From: Rhizomys pruinosus
Lineage: Eukaryota > Chordata > Mammalia > Rodentia > Spalacidae
Direction of reading: 5' to 3'
Length of the DNA: 64,000 bases
NCBI GenBank assembly: GCA_009823505.1
Contig: VZQC01011941.1
Span: 1,171,560 to 1,235,559, forward strand
A program made the translations under genes and the position numbers. Numbering within the stretch: position 1 is the first letter of the stretch; each line of letters opens with the position of its first letter. Of this stretch, positions 53,354 to 64,000 are shown in pieces. The notes under the pieces are model-generated. The model searched no databases. It had not been told where the DNA came from and was given only the letters and a program-made list of their open reading frames with translations.

Positions 53354-54004
53354 TAGTCTGCATTGGGCAAGATGGTCTCTTCTGAGATGTTGTGACTAGT
53401 CAGAGAAGCCTGGGTGCTAAAGAGGAAACTTCCCCACTTATCCTGGATCATCGGTGATAAAACAGCCCCCATGGAAAATGCATGGAATGACCTTCGCCAT
53501 AATTCTCAGGAAAGTTGACATGTTTTGATCAGGTAGTCACCAGGATCCTGGTTCCAGCCCACTGGGACACAGGGCTCTGCTTCACCCACAGGCACTGACC
53601 CTAGCTTTTGTAAACAAGGCTGTGCTCTGCTTGTGAGCCAAATGGCTTGTGCCAGGTGCTCTATGGATCAGCAGGTTCCCCAGGTCTTCGGGCACCACAG
53701 CACCACTCTGCTCCTGCCAAGGGGAGGGGTGCTGACCAGGTCGTTGATGCCCGACTAACTGAGCAAACTTCTCCCTGCACTGGGCACGGGCTCAAGTGCC
53801 ACCTACTGCAGGTTCTAGAGGGTGTATGTCCATCTGTTAGGGACAAGAGGCTCTGAGGGAAACGGTGCTCAGCCAATTAGACAAAGCTGGGAATTTTAAT
53901 TCCTCAATACCCAGGAACCAAGGAGGTCCTGTCCCCTGCACTGCTGTTCCACCATAGTCCTCTCTGGGAGCACTGCTGTGGTTACAAAGAGAGTAGATGT
54001 CCAC
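53354..54004. other. Unique sequence
   Basis: No family or exon recognised. Confidence 0.4.
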
Positions 54005-54371
54005 AGTGGTGGTTTGAATGAGAGTGTCCCCCATAGGCTTTAATTATTCAGACATTTTGGACCTCCCAGTTGGTGGCACTGTTCTGGGAGGTCTTAGAAG
54101 GTGTGGCCATGCTGGAGGAAGTACATCATTGGGGGTGGGCTTAGTGAGTTTAACAAGCCTTGCAGTCTCCAGTCTCTCTCTTTCTTGACTTCCTGTGCTC
54201 ATTGCAAGATGTGAATCTCGGCTTTCTGCTCCAGCTCCGGCCACCATGCCTCCTGCCACAATGGATTCTAATCCTCTGGAACCATCAATCATAAGCTCAA
54301 ATAAACTCTTCCTTTTATAAGTTCTCTTGGTCATTGTGGTTTTATCACAGCAACAGAAAAGTGACTAATAC
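54005..54371. mobile_element. URR1-like rodent hAT repeat
   Basis: GTGGTGGTTTGAATGAGAGT, CCCCCATAGGCTTTAATTAT, GGAGGTCTTAGAAGGTGTGG, CCATGCTGGAGGAAGTACAT, GGCCACCATGCCTCCTGCCA, ATAAACTCTTCCTTTTATAA and TTATCACAGCAACAGAAAAG match URR1 end to end. Non-coding. It abuts the MaLR LTR that holds the minisatellite. Confidence 0.85.
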
Positions 54372-56270
54372 ATCCACCTTAGTCTGTTTCCTGTTGTTAT
54401 AACGAATATGCAAGACTGGGAAATGTGTAAAGTAGGGAGGCTCTGTACATGAAGCTGTGAGGTCCATGGTGCAGCATCTGACGGGGCCTCCTGCTGCATC
54501 ATAGCATGGCGCAGCATCTGACTAGGGCCTCCTGCTGCATCATAGCATGGTGCAGCATCTGAGGGGGCCTCCTGCTGCATCATAGCATGGTGCAGCATCT
54601 GACGAGGGCCTCCTGCTGCATCATAGCCTGCCGCAGCATCTGACAGGGCCTCCTGCTGCATCATAGCATGGCGCAGCATCTGAGGGGGCCTCCTGCTGCA
54701 TCATAGCATGGTGCAGCATCTGAGGGGGCCTCCTGCTGCATCATAGCATGGTGCAGCATCTGACAGGGCCTCCTGCTGCATCATAGCATGGCGCAGCATC
54801 TGACGGGGCCTCCTGCTGCATCATAGCATGGCACAGCATCTGAGGGGGCCTCCTGCTGCATCATAGCATGGTGCAGCATCTGACGGGGACCTCCTGCTGC
54901 ATCATAGCATGGTGCAGCATCTGACGGGGCCTCCTGCTGCATCATAGCCTGGCACAGCATCTGACTGGGGCTTCCTGCTGCATCATAGCATGGCGCAGCA
55001 TCTGAGGGAGCCTCCTGCTGCATCATAGCATGGTGCAGCATCTAAGGGGGCCTCCTGCTGCATCATAGCCTGGTGCAGCATCTGAGGGGGCCCCCTGCTG
55101 CATCATAGCATGGCGCAGCATCTGAGGGGGCCTCCTGCTGCATCATAGCCTGGCGCAGCATCTGATGGGGCTTCCTGCTGCATCAGAGCATGGCGCAGCA
55201 TCTGAGGGGGCCTCCTGCTGCATCATAGCATGGCGCAGCATCTGAGGGGGCCTCCTGCTGCATCATAGCATGGTGCAGCATCTGACGGGGCCTCCTGCTG
55301 CATCATAGCATGGCGCAGCATCTGAGGGGGCCTCCTGCTGCATCATAGCATGGTGCAGCATCTGACGGGGCTTCCTGCTGCATCATAGCATGGCGCAGCA
55401 TCTGAGGGGGCCTCCTGCTGCATCATAGCATGACGGGGTCTCCTGCTGCATCATAGCATGGCACAGCATCTGAGGGGGCCTCCTGCTGCATCATAGCATG
55501 GCACAGCATCTGACGGGGCCTCCTGCTGCATCATATGACAGGGCCTCCTGCTGCATCATAGCATGGCGCAGCATCTGACGGGGACTCCTTCTGCATCATA
55601 GCATGGTGCAGCATCTGACAGGGACCTCCTGCTGCATCATAGCCTGCCGCAGCACCTGAGGGGGCCTCCTGCTGCATCATAGCATGGCACAGCATCTGAG
55701 GGGGCCTCCTGCTGCATCATAGCCTGGTGCAGCACCTGAGGGGGCCTCCTGCTGCATCATAGCATGGCACAGCATCTAAAGGGGCCTCCTGCTACATCAT
55801 AGCCTGGTGCAGCACCTAAGGGGGCCTCCTGCTGCATCATAGCATGGCGCAGCATCTGAGGGGGCCTCCTGCTGCATCATAGCCTGGTGCAGCACTTGAG
55901 GGGGCCTCCTGCTGCATCATAGCATGGCACAGCATCTGAGGGGGCCTCCTGCTGCATCATAGCCTGGTGCAGCATCTGAGGGGGCCTCCTGCTGCATCAT
56001 AGCATGGCGCAGCATCTGAGGGGGCCTCCTGCTGCATCATAGCATGGCGCAGCATCTGACGGGGGCTCCTGCTGCATCATAGCACAGCAGGAGGTCAGAA
56101 TGACTGCCCCAGTGCAGGTCTCACTTCTTTTCTCATAGAGCCACCAACACTGTCGTAGAGGCCCCACCTCCGTGACCTCATCTAACCCTAGTTGTCCCCT
56201 AAAGGCCCCATTTCCAAACACCATTACCATTTGAGGTTAAGTTTCCAATATAGGAATTCTGGGAGATGTG
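54372..56270 (-). mobile_element. MaLR (MLT1/MST-type) LTR, antisense, expanded by a minisatellite
   Basis: On the minus strand, the 3' end (CCAGTCTTGCATATTCGTTA, ACAACAGGAAACAGACTAAG) lies at 54374-54420. The other side of the array (56085-56270) shows the LTR 5' part in plus-strand reading: CTCATAGAGCC, GAGGCCCCACCTCCGTGACC, AAAGGCCCCATTTCC, GAGGTTAAGTTTCC. The middle of the LTR, normally a short GCAGCAAGAAGGCCCTCACC-like stretch, is amplified into the 40-bp array. No coding sequence. Confidence 0.75.
54465..56084. repeat. Minisatellite, ~40 copies of a 40-bp unit
   Basis: Unit (plus strand) is about GCAGCATCTGAGGGGGCCTC then CTGCTGCATCATAGCATGGC. Variants recur at fixed sites: GAGG/GACG/GACA after CATCT, CATGG/CCTGG, GGC/GGT before GCAGC. 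A few units are 39 or 41 bases. Two are truncated, near 55430 (CATAGCATGACGGGGTCTCC) and 55540 (GCATCATATGACAGGGCCTC). Copies are 85-97 percent alike by eye. Minus-strand frames of 86-104 codons arise because two of three frames lack stops; the third has ATGCTATGA. Confidence 0.97.
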
Positions 56271-58850
56271 TTCCAGTCATGGTACCTCCACTCTTCTGAA
56301 TTCCCCAGGTTGCAGGGAGGGTGGACATTGGGTGTAGCAGCCTCATGGGTGGCAGTGGCTCTGGATCAATAGCTCGCACGTCATGGGGTATCGGTGGTGT
56401 CTGGAGTAGGATGTTGACAGCCCTCCATGTCTCCACTCAGCTCAGTTCTCTCTGGGTATCTAAGCCCAGAGAGACAGACTGAGAGGACCCAATTTCTTGG
56501 GGCTGCAGGGAAGCAGGGGGTTCCTGGCTTTTAACAGGGGTCAAAGATGGCAGTAGGTAGCCAGTGGGGTTGGATGGCAGAAGCAAGATGAAGGAGGATG
56601 TGAGAGTACCTCCTAACCCTGAGCAACTATCAGGGGAGGACCATGCATTCTCTTCTTCCCCTGAGGGGAAGACAGAGAGAGAGGTGTAGATTTGTAAAGA
56701 AGTTCAGCAGTTACATGTTCTAAATGTGACACAGGCTGCTTGTGGAGACCTTGGAGACCCAGCCCTGGAGCGACACGACACGACCGGCAGACAGGCTATA
56801 TGGTAGATTAGTGTTGATAGAGAGGCAGGCCAAGGTCACAGGCAAAGTGCACCTGAAAGTGAGGATCTGCAAAGCAGATATCTTTCTAAGTGTATCAGTT
56901 AGCTGTAGCCACAAAAAGACCGAGTAACAAAATGTCCCAGTGGCATTTAATGCAGCTCTGATTTAAAGAGTGTTTGCGGGATGGCTGGCCGTGACTTTGT
57001 GTCACATGGTCTCCCCTCTTCCTTGGACCTGAGTCCTGGCTTGGGTTTGGTCACCACACTTGAAGGCAGAGGAGCGAGAATGCAAGCAGGAGAAAAGGAG
57101 GGCTTTGGGGAATCTGGGCTTGGTCAAGTCACTTCTGCCCAACGTCCTCATGTCATGGCTGAACACCAAGAGATGAGGATGTTTGCCCAAACTGTGAATG
57201 CAGAAAAAGAACGAAGATCTGGGACCCTCTGTGTGGCCCACCATGAGAATAGACGCTGGAGTGTGTAAGAGACACTTCCTAGAGAACCAAGTTACTCCAG
57301 AGGCAGGGAAATCAGTTCTCTGTGTGTAGAAATCTTTGCTGGGTGTAGGGTCACCCCTAGGCTTTTATGCTGTGGCCCCAAGATCCATAACTTCCATGGG
57401 AAAGAGTTCCAAAAGTCACCCAGTCTAGATATCATCTCATGATTCAGACTGAAAACCCAAAGGCAGAGCAGGGGTGGACTGGGGTGGCCCTGCCCAGCTG
57501 GCTTGCCCTGCCCAGCTGTCCTAGCTTGCTGGGAGCTTGCCGTACTTTTCAGGGAAGGCTGCAGGAGCCAAATACAAGGATGCATCATGTGGGAGTTCAG
57601 CTCAGGACAGCCACTGAAGTTTCTGGTGAGCTTCTCTCTGACAGCAAATGGGCAAGAAACGAAAGAAGGGAGCAAGCAATGCCAGCTACTAACTACCTGG
57701 TGGGCACTGCTAATATCGATTGATAAAGGACTATGGGAACTCAGGGCAGGAATGGCAGCATGGGACAGGGAGCAGGGGCCAAGGCTGGCTTCGAAGAGCC
57801 TTTTCCAGGAGCCAGACGGGAAGAGCTGGCTTGTAAGCGGCCTGTAGATACATGTGACAGTCTCCGCCCTCCTATGGAGTGGCTGCAGTGGGGTGTGCTG
57901 GCTGGGAGAGACGTAGTCCTGGACAGAAGGAGGCAGACCGCCCAAGCCGAGAGCCTGCGATGCCCTGTGCGGCAGTGCAGCCGGACCTAGCGAGCAGCAG
58001 CTGGATGGCCCTCTGGGGAGAGCCCATCTGCTGCTTCCCTAGGCAGGGTGGAATCCCCACAGGCCACACAGCCAAGTGACTTCTGGACAGCCAGTACCTC
58101 TTGCTCCCCAGGCTATCCCAATGGGTCTCAGAGTATCTCAGTTCCTTAGTGTCATGCAAGTTGGGAGTGGGAATGTGACTATATTCTTCCAGCACCCACA
58201 GTCCGACCAGGCCAAAAAAAACCTGCCTAGCAACAAAGAGAACCCAGTGTCTACCAGGCTGTAGCACCCAGGAGACAGATTCCTTTATGTCACTTCACTA
58301 CTTCTTAAATTCTTCTGCAGTACCCAAGAGACTGACTGGCCCATAGACAGTGCCTAATAAACATTCACAGAGGGATGAAGTATCAAATTAGTTTGAAGCA
58401 TTATCAATGTCTTCCTGAGGGTCAACTTGAATGAAGCCAGGAAGGATGGATGGGACGGGAATCCATGATTGTCAGTTACTCAGAATGCACGTTTGCTCCC
58501 CCTGTTCAGCGCTTCTACCAAAACCACCATGTGTGGATTTCAGAAGGCTCCTTCTCCTCAGTGTCTGCACAGTGGCAGCTGACCAGGGCATTCATCTTGT
58601 AGCAGATGACATCCCAGGGCATGGGATTCACCATGTCTCCTCCTGAGTCAGCTGGTAATTTCTAGCAGAGCTTAGATGAATTGTATCCTCTAAACCCTGC
58701 CTTCTTAAATTGAGGGCCATGACCCCATATCCCCAGGATTGCGTGACTAATGCAGGGGTTATGAAAAATTGGGCAGCAGTAAAAGGTTACTGAATGTACA
58801 AAGATCGAAAATCAAATGCTTAAGGAAGGTGAGGTGTTTCTGTCCTGGGT

Positions 58851-58853
<3 letters not shown>
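56271..58853. other. Unique sequence, no gene recognised
   Basis: About 2.6 kb with only faint repeat signals (for example GTATCAGTTAGCTGTAGCCA near 56891, like a common old mammalian repeat start). The 217-codon minus-strand frame at 57292-57945 is long, but it overlaps plus-strand frames of 85-114 codons and shows no domain I can name. GC content alone can explain it. Confidence 0.4.
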
Positions 58854-58883
<30 letters not shown>

Positions 58884-59019
58884 GTCTTTTCGAGACAGGG
58901 TCTCCCTGTAGTCCCAGCTGTCCTGGAACTCACTCTGTAGACCAGGCTGGCCTTGAACTCACAAAGATCCACCTGCCTCTACCTCCCAAGTGCTAGGATT
59001 AAAGGCGTGCGCCACCACG
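58854..59019 (-). repeat. B1 SINE, antisense, perfect TSD
   Basis: Poly(T) of about 29, GGTCTTTTCGAGACAGGGTC, GACCAGGCTGGCCTTGAACT, and CGTGCGCCACCACG. The first six bases of the B1 head are missing. TGTCCTGGGTGGT at 58841-58853 and 59020-59032 is a perfect 13-bp target-site duplication. Confidence 0.97.
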
Positions 59020-59032
59020 TGTCCTGGGTGGT

Positions 59033-59917
59033 ATTGAATGACCTCACTGTGTCTTGGTCATGAGCACACAGTGTGTACACATTGTCCCGAACCTGCTGTC
59101 CCATCACGAAGTGCCAACCAGTACATCTTGAAGCACCTCCACACAGATGTGAGACTACTCCATATTATGAAGTGCAGTGCTTTACTGTATTCATACAGTT
59201 TTCTGCTCTTAAAGAAATGTAATTGTTTAATTACACAAAACAAAGGCTTTCAATGTTTTCCTACCATCCTTCTTTAGCTTGTAAATATTAAATTAGTATA
59301 GCTTTGGATTGTATTGTGTTAGGCCGTTTGATCTTAAAAACTATTTCAGTAGCTAACTAGAGTTTCATTTAAAAAATCATTAATGAATTTTGGCTTGGGA
59401 TCAGGTTAAAATTTCCAATAATTTCTGAAATGGCCCTAGATATAGTTACATTCTCAGCATTGATGATTATAAAAATCAAAATATCAGTCCCAGGACATGG
59501 AGGAAATAAGTTAGAACTGACCAGGAAGTTTCCTCCCTGCCAGACAACTTTCAAAGTACTAGAAGTTACTATGCAGGCTGCTGGGTAAAAGAAGTCATCA
59601 ACGGTTCTTAGGCATCTTTGAATCCTGTGAGCTACAATAATGAACAGCGTGGTAAGATATATCGGCTGTAGAATAGTGACACAAATATTATGGGGGCAAC
59701 CCACTGCTTTACCATTGGATTTAAGGACTGATCCACAGAAGGAAACATATACTTGGTAAGGTGAATCTGGCCAAGAATCTGAGGCGCTCAGAGGCCCCAC
59801 ACGTGAACTTACTACTATTATTTTGCTCAATGCACATAGTATTAAACTGTTCTCTAAATTCATATGTCTCTATCCAAATATTAGTACAGCTCTCAGACCT
59901 TAGTAAAAAGATTTCTG
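59033..59917. other. Unclassified AT-rich sequence with a 164-codon minus-strand frame
   Basis: The minus-strand frame 59863-59369 has a hydrophobic middle (ILQPIYLTTLFIIVAHRIQ), but its plus strand looks like an old dispersed non-coding repeat whose name I cannot recall. Not supported as a gene. Confidence 0.3.
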
Positions 59918-60000
59918 TGGGGCCCAGGGAGATAGCTCAGCAGTTAAGAGCACTGGCTACTCTTACAGAGAACCCAGGTTCAATTCCCAGCACTCATGAG
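59918..60000 (+). repeat. B2 SINE head fragment
   Basis: GGGGCCCAGGGAGATAGCTC through CAATTCCCAGCACTCATGAG. The body is absent; the L1 3' UTR begins directly afterwards, suggesting the L1 end joined here. Confidence 0.85.
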
Positions 60001-60450
60001 CCCCAACCCCTAACCAAGGACCTGTGGACCACTGATGTCTTCAAAGGAAGAAAGTCAGTTTTCTTTAAGAGGGTGGCCTATCCTAAGTTGACCACATTCC
60101 AGTCGATTCCCCACACCCAAAATTATATGGACAGCATAAATGAATTCTGTGATTACTTTTTTTTTGGTATTTCTGAGACAGGGTCTCCCTTTAGTCCCAG
60201 CTGGCCTGGAGTTTGCTCCATAGACCAGGCTGGTCTTGAACTCACAGAGATCTGCCTGGCTCTGCCTCCCAAGTGCTGGAATTAAAGGCATGTGCCACCA
60301 TGCCCAGCTGCTTTTTTTTTCAAGAACAAGGGAGTAGAGATGAGTCTGGGAAGAGTTGGGAAAGGAGCGGGGACATAATGTGGTCAAAATACATCGTCTA
60401 TTTTGAGAACTATGGAATTTTCAAAGAATTAATAAAAATATGTTAAAAAT
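60001..60450 (+). mobile_element. LINE-1 (Lx-type) 3' UTR, split by a B1
   Basis: GGAAGAAAGTCAGTTTTCTT, AAGAGGGTGGCCTATCCTAA, CCAGTCGATTCCCCACACCC and AATTATATGGACAGC before the B1. After it, GTCTGGGAAGAGTTGGGAAA, GTGGTCAAAATACATCG and TTTTCAAAGAATTAATAAAA ATATG. This is the Lx-like rodent L1 3' terminus, a different lineage from the (CAA)n type at 22.8 and 27.8 kb. Confidence 0.85.
60157..60310 (-). repeat. B1 SINE nested in the L1 3' UTR, antisense
   Basis: TTTTTTTTGGTATTTCTGAG, GACCAGGCTGGTCTTGAACT and GCCACCATGCCCAGC. Confidence 0.94.
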
Positions 60451-60655
60451 AAAATCAAAACATCATCCTACTCTGAAAAATGTTGAAGATGATCTACATA
60501 CTGCAGTATCAAATATTCTGCCAATTTAGATCTTTAAGTGAAACCAAGTAAACACATCCATCTTATTAGTATGTAAATTTGCTTTCGTCTTTAATAAATG
60601 GTAAACTTATATTTATACCAAGAAACTGTTTTAAAATAAAATTCTTTATAATTTT
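60451..60655. other. AT-rich sequence
   Basis: No family recognised. Confidence 0.4.
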
Positions 60656-60671
60656 AAACTAGTAACATTTG

Positions 60672-60911
60672 CGGGCTGGAGAGACAGCCTAGCGGTTAAG
60701 AGCACCAACTGCTCTTGCAAAGGACCCAGGTTTGATCCCCAGCACCCACATGGCGGCTGAGAACCGTTTGTAACTCCAGTTCCAGGAGAACTCCAGTTCC
60801 AGGGGAATCTGAGACCCTCTTCTGACCTCCGCGGCATTGCACAACACGGGTGCACAAACCTACATGCAGACAGTACACTCATACACATACAAAAAAAAAA
60901 ACAAAACAAAA
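60672..60911 (+). repeat. B2 SINE, young, with 17-bp internal duplication and perfect TSD
   Basis: GGGCTGGAGAGACAGCCTAG head, B box GGTTTGATCCC, body with AACTCCAGTTCCAGGAG and AACTCCAGTTCCAGGGG in tandem (about 60773-60806), A-rich tail. AAACTAGTAACATTTG at 60656-60671 and 60912-60927 is a perfect 16-bp target-site duplication. Confidence 0.97.
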
Positions 60912-60927
60912 AAACTAGTAACATTTG

Positions 60928-61740
60928 ATAACTATACCAATTTTACATACCTTGTTGGGGTTATTTTTCCCCCCTGGGGAAACATCAGAAAATGTCTATT
61001 CACCATAGATAGAGTACAAACAGATCAAAGAAACCATTCCAAAGTCTAGCTTAGTGAACCAGTTTATTGGGGTTACCTATAGGATGGTGGGTGAGGGCTT
61101 ACCTACAGGTGCATGGATGACTCAAAACTCAAAACCAGTGGTGACTCACAGAAGCTGCATCCTTGCAGCACCACAAGTAAGTTGGACAGCTTCCTCTTCC
61201 CAGGAATTGTTACTGCTTTATAGCCTTGGGGAGGGAGGGACCTTGCAGCCGGTTGTATGAAATTTCTCAGTTGAAGAGGGGCTGTGAGTGGAAAATGTTC
61301 AAGAAGCCCTGTGCTAAGTCAGTACCCAGTCTGGAGTGCCTTTCCTGCCACTTGTAGGATTTACAGGTTCAGGAATGGTGAGTAGAAACAGGAATGGTAT
61401 CACCTCCCTTACCATGAGTGATTCTTGCTTCTTGTCTTATACTCTTAGGCTTTGCTGGCCTTGGGCTTCGGTTCCATGACACACAGCCAAGATGCCACAC
61501 AGCTGGGAGGCAGATGACCATCTGGCCGCTTTGGGATCCACCTGCCTCTGACACAAGGAGCTGGGGTGATGTGTGATCGCCTTAGAGGAACTGGATTGCT
61601 AGATGGTGGTGGTGAGGAAGAGTGTTTCTGAAATACTTACTGTGCTTCCCTGAGGCTCTTAGTGTCTCTGTGCTCTCTGCTCAAAGTCAATGGGAAACAA
61701 CAGTCGGATTTGGGCAGGACTGCTCATGGCCCAGAACTTT
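60928..61740. other. Unique sequence, no gene recognised
   Basis: No family or exon recognised. Confidence 0.4.
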
Positions 61741-61787
61741 CATTCATTCATTCATTCATTCATTCATTCATTCATTCATTCATTCAT
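61741..61787. repeat. (CATT)n microsatellite
   Basis: About 12 CATT units, then AATT/TTAG-rich sequence to about 61830. Confidence 0.97.
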
Positions 61788-61827
61788 TTAACTAATTAAT
61801 TAGTTAATTAATTAATTAAGTTAGCTA

Positions 61828-62040
61828 GTTAGTTATATTTTGTGTGCATGAGTGCTTTACCTACATGTATGTAAGTGTGTCATGCATGTACAATGACTGC
61901 AGAGGTCAGAAGAAGATATTGGAACCTCTGGAACTGTAGTTACAGATGGTGGTTAGCCACTATGTGGGTACTGGGAGCTGAACCCTGGTCCTCTGCAAGA
62001 GCAGCCAGTGCTCTTAACTGCTGAAACATGGCTCTAGCCC
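61828..62040 (-). repeat. B3/B2 SINE, antisense
   Basis: TATATTTTGTGTGCATGAGT, GCTTTACCTACATGTATGTA, GGTTAGCCACTATGTGGGTA, GAGCTGAACCCTGGTCCTCT and TGCTCTTAACTGCTGAAACA. Diverged. Confidence 0.9.
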
Positions 62041-62256
62041 TAGCTCAAACCTCTCATTAATAAAGCTCAGGTTACCTCACCAGGCAAGGAATTGTGCCCA
62101 GCAGAAGGGAATATGGGGTGCATAGTAGAAGGTATTTATCAACCAACTCTGAGTCTGTGGGCAGCTGTAGACACAACTACTGGAATGTTACATGCTTTTT
62201 CTTGATCTTGTTGTGAACATATGTACTTAGGGATAATATGTATTTTAAGACATATT
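62041..62256. other. Unique sequence
   Basis: Nothing recognised. Confidence 0.4.
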
Positions 62257-62412
62257 TTTGAATTTTTGTGTATGAGTGTTTTGCCTGCATGATACCTGCA
62301 TGATATTCCCATGGTAACCAGATGAGGACATCAGATCCCCTGGGACTGGAGTAACAGATGGTTGTTAGCCACCATGTGGGTGCTGAGAACTAAACCCAGG
62401 TCCTCTCTTAAC
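62257..62412 (-). repeat. B3 SINE, antisense, head truncated
   Basis: TTTTGTGTATGAGTGTTTTG, CATCAGATCCCCTGGGACTG, GTTGTTAGCCACCATGTGGG and ACTAAACCCAGGTCCTCTCT. Has an internal duplication of CTGCATGATA (near 62285). Homology ends at TTAACTGGTTAA. Confidence 0.88.
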
Positions 62413-62654
62413 TGGTTAATTTTTTTTCCTCTTTCTTTTCTTGTATCTCCTTACCATTCCTTACAAGATGCATGATACCAGAAGAGAAAAGTGAGTCACC
62501 CTATCGGCTGCATCCTCTACTTCACTGGGGTTAGGACATCTACAGTCCTGCACATTGGATCATGCTAGACAGACAGAAATACAACTATGTTATTATCTTT
62601 ACTTGAAAGTAAATGTGATTTCAGGAGTTGTGTTTGGATACCAAGCTGACAAGA
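62413..62654. other. Unique sequence
   Basis: Nothing recognised. Confidence 0.4.
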
Positions 62655-62985
62655 GGCTGACTAATTTATGTGGTACTCAGGTTCTATGTCAACTTGGCTC
62701 AACTACCATCCCTAGCTATTTAATCTAGGTGTTCCTGTGAAGGGATTCTATAGATATGTTAAATTCTGTGGCCTGTTGAGTTGAATTTGCCCTTGCTGGT
62801 CTGGGTGGACCTGACTTAAAGCAGTCTAAAGACCTCAAGAACAGAGCTGAAATTCCATGTGTAGACCCAGCTTCTGCCTCTGCTGGAACCTCCACCCTGG
62901 ACCTTCCTGACAGCCTGCCCTTCAGGGGGAAGCCTGGTCTAGATAAACCCTTGAGCTCTGTTTCCTTCTTCTTTGTAGTAAGTTT
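62655..62985 (+). mobile_element. Old mammalian interspersed repeat (family not assigned)
   Basis: TCTATGTCAACTTGGCTCAA, AGGTGTTCCTGTGAAGGGAT, TCTATAGATATGTTAAATTC and a later TGGACCTTCCTGACAGCCTG match the same kind of old repeat as at 51.7 kb (gtgtttctgtgaaggtatttttagatg). No coding potential. Confidence 0.55.

Positions 62986-64000
<1,015 letters not shown>

Noticed and set aside
54365..55041. Minus-strand frames in the 40-bp array that look like a repeat protein
   Set aside because: The unit length (40) is not a multiple of three. Two frames happen to be open, but the third contains ATGCTATGA, so the frames end wherever unit length is regular. No promoter or splice context.
54465..56084. 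CRISPR-like regular repeats
   Set aside because: Units are contiguous with no unique spacers, and the surrounding DNA is clearly mammalian.
57292..57945. 217-codon minus-strand open frame
   Set aside because: No domain, signal peptide or splice structure is recognised. Plus-strand frames of similar quality overlap it, which fits chance in GC-richer DNA. A protein search would settle it.

Overview
The window is nuclear DNA of a myomorph, probably muroid, rodent. It contains many B1 (7SL-derived), B2 (tRNA-derived), B4/RSINE1 (ID+B1 chimera) and ID SINEs, rodent LINE-1 pieces, rodent hAT-type repeats of the URR1/RCHARR1 kind, and old mammalian MIR and MaLR LTR copies. The youngest B2 copies are CpG-rich and carry a head reading TGGCCTAGCGG, which differs from the usual mouse/rat B2 form as I know it. 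I therefore suspect a non-Mus, non-Rattus lineage, but cannot name the species.

I found no convincing exon of a host protein-coding gene. The longer open frames fall in microsatellites, purine tracts, antisense SINEs or unique sequence without recognisable domains. The window reads as intergenic or deep intronic DNA. Unique stretches at about 11.85-12.1, 15.65-16.16, 19.5-19.83 and 25.7-26.17 kb keep scarce CpGs and clustered homeobox/POU-type motifs. They are candidate conserved enhancers, by inference only.

Layout. 0-6 kb: mostly unique, with a (TG)n, a MIR, an old B1 and a MaLR LTR. 6-8.2 kb: four B1s and a B2. 9.1-9.7 kb: long degenerate CA-rich tract. 10-13.9 kb: unique sequence, homopurine tract, candidate enhancer. 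13.9-15.1 kb: old L1 piece, broken L1 ORF2 reverse-transcriptase fragment, B1. 15.1-22.8 kb: mostly unique, with a candidate enhancer, MIRs, B4 and RSINE1. 22.8-28.2 kb: two L1 3' ends of one family, B1 nested in B4, B2, a 16-bp palindrome overlapping an octamer motif. 28-35 kb: sparse repeats. 35.5-36.4 kb: four B2 units, three of them head-to-tail. 37.8-47.7 kb: old DNA repeats interrupted by SINEs, and L1 3' pieces. 49.7-51.05 kb: MaLR LTR split by a B2, then a 685-bp retroposed segment with a perfect 17-bp target-site duplication. 52-54.4 kb: B1 nested in B4, G-rich tract, URR1-like repeat. 54.4-56.3 kb: a roughly 1.6-kb minisatellite of 40-bp units grown inside a MaLR LTR. 56.3-64 kb: unique sequence, B1, B2, B3, an L1 3' UTR, and the edge of another L1.

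The most notable items are the LTR-born minisatellite, the unidentified 685-bp retroposon, the B2 variant with a 17-bp internal tandem duplication, the B2 trimer, and the palindrome/octamer site in a candidate enhancer. No gene system (operon, defence island or similar) is present. Family names come from recalled consensus sequences and were not computed.
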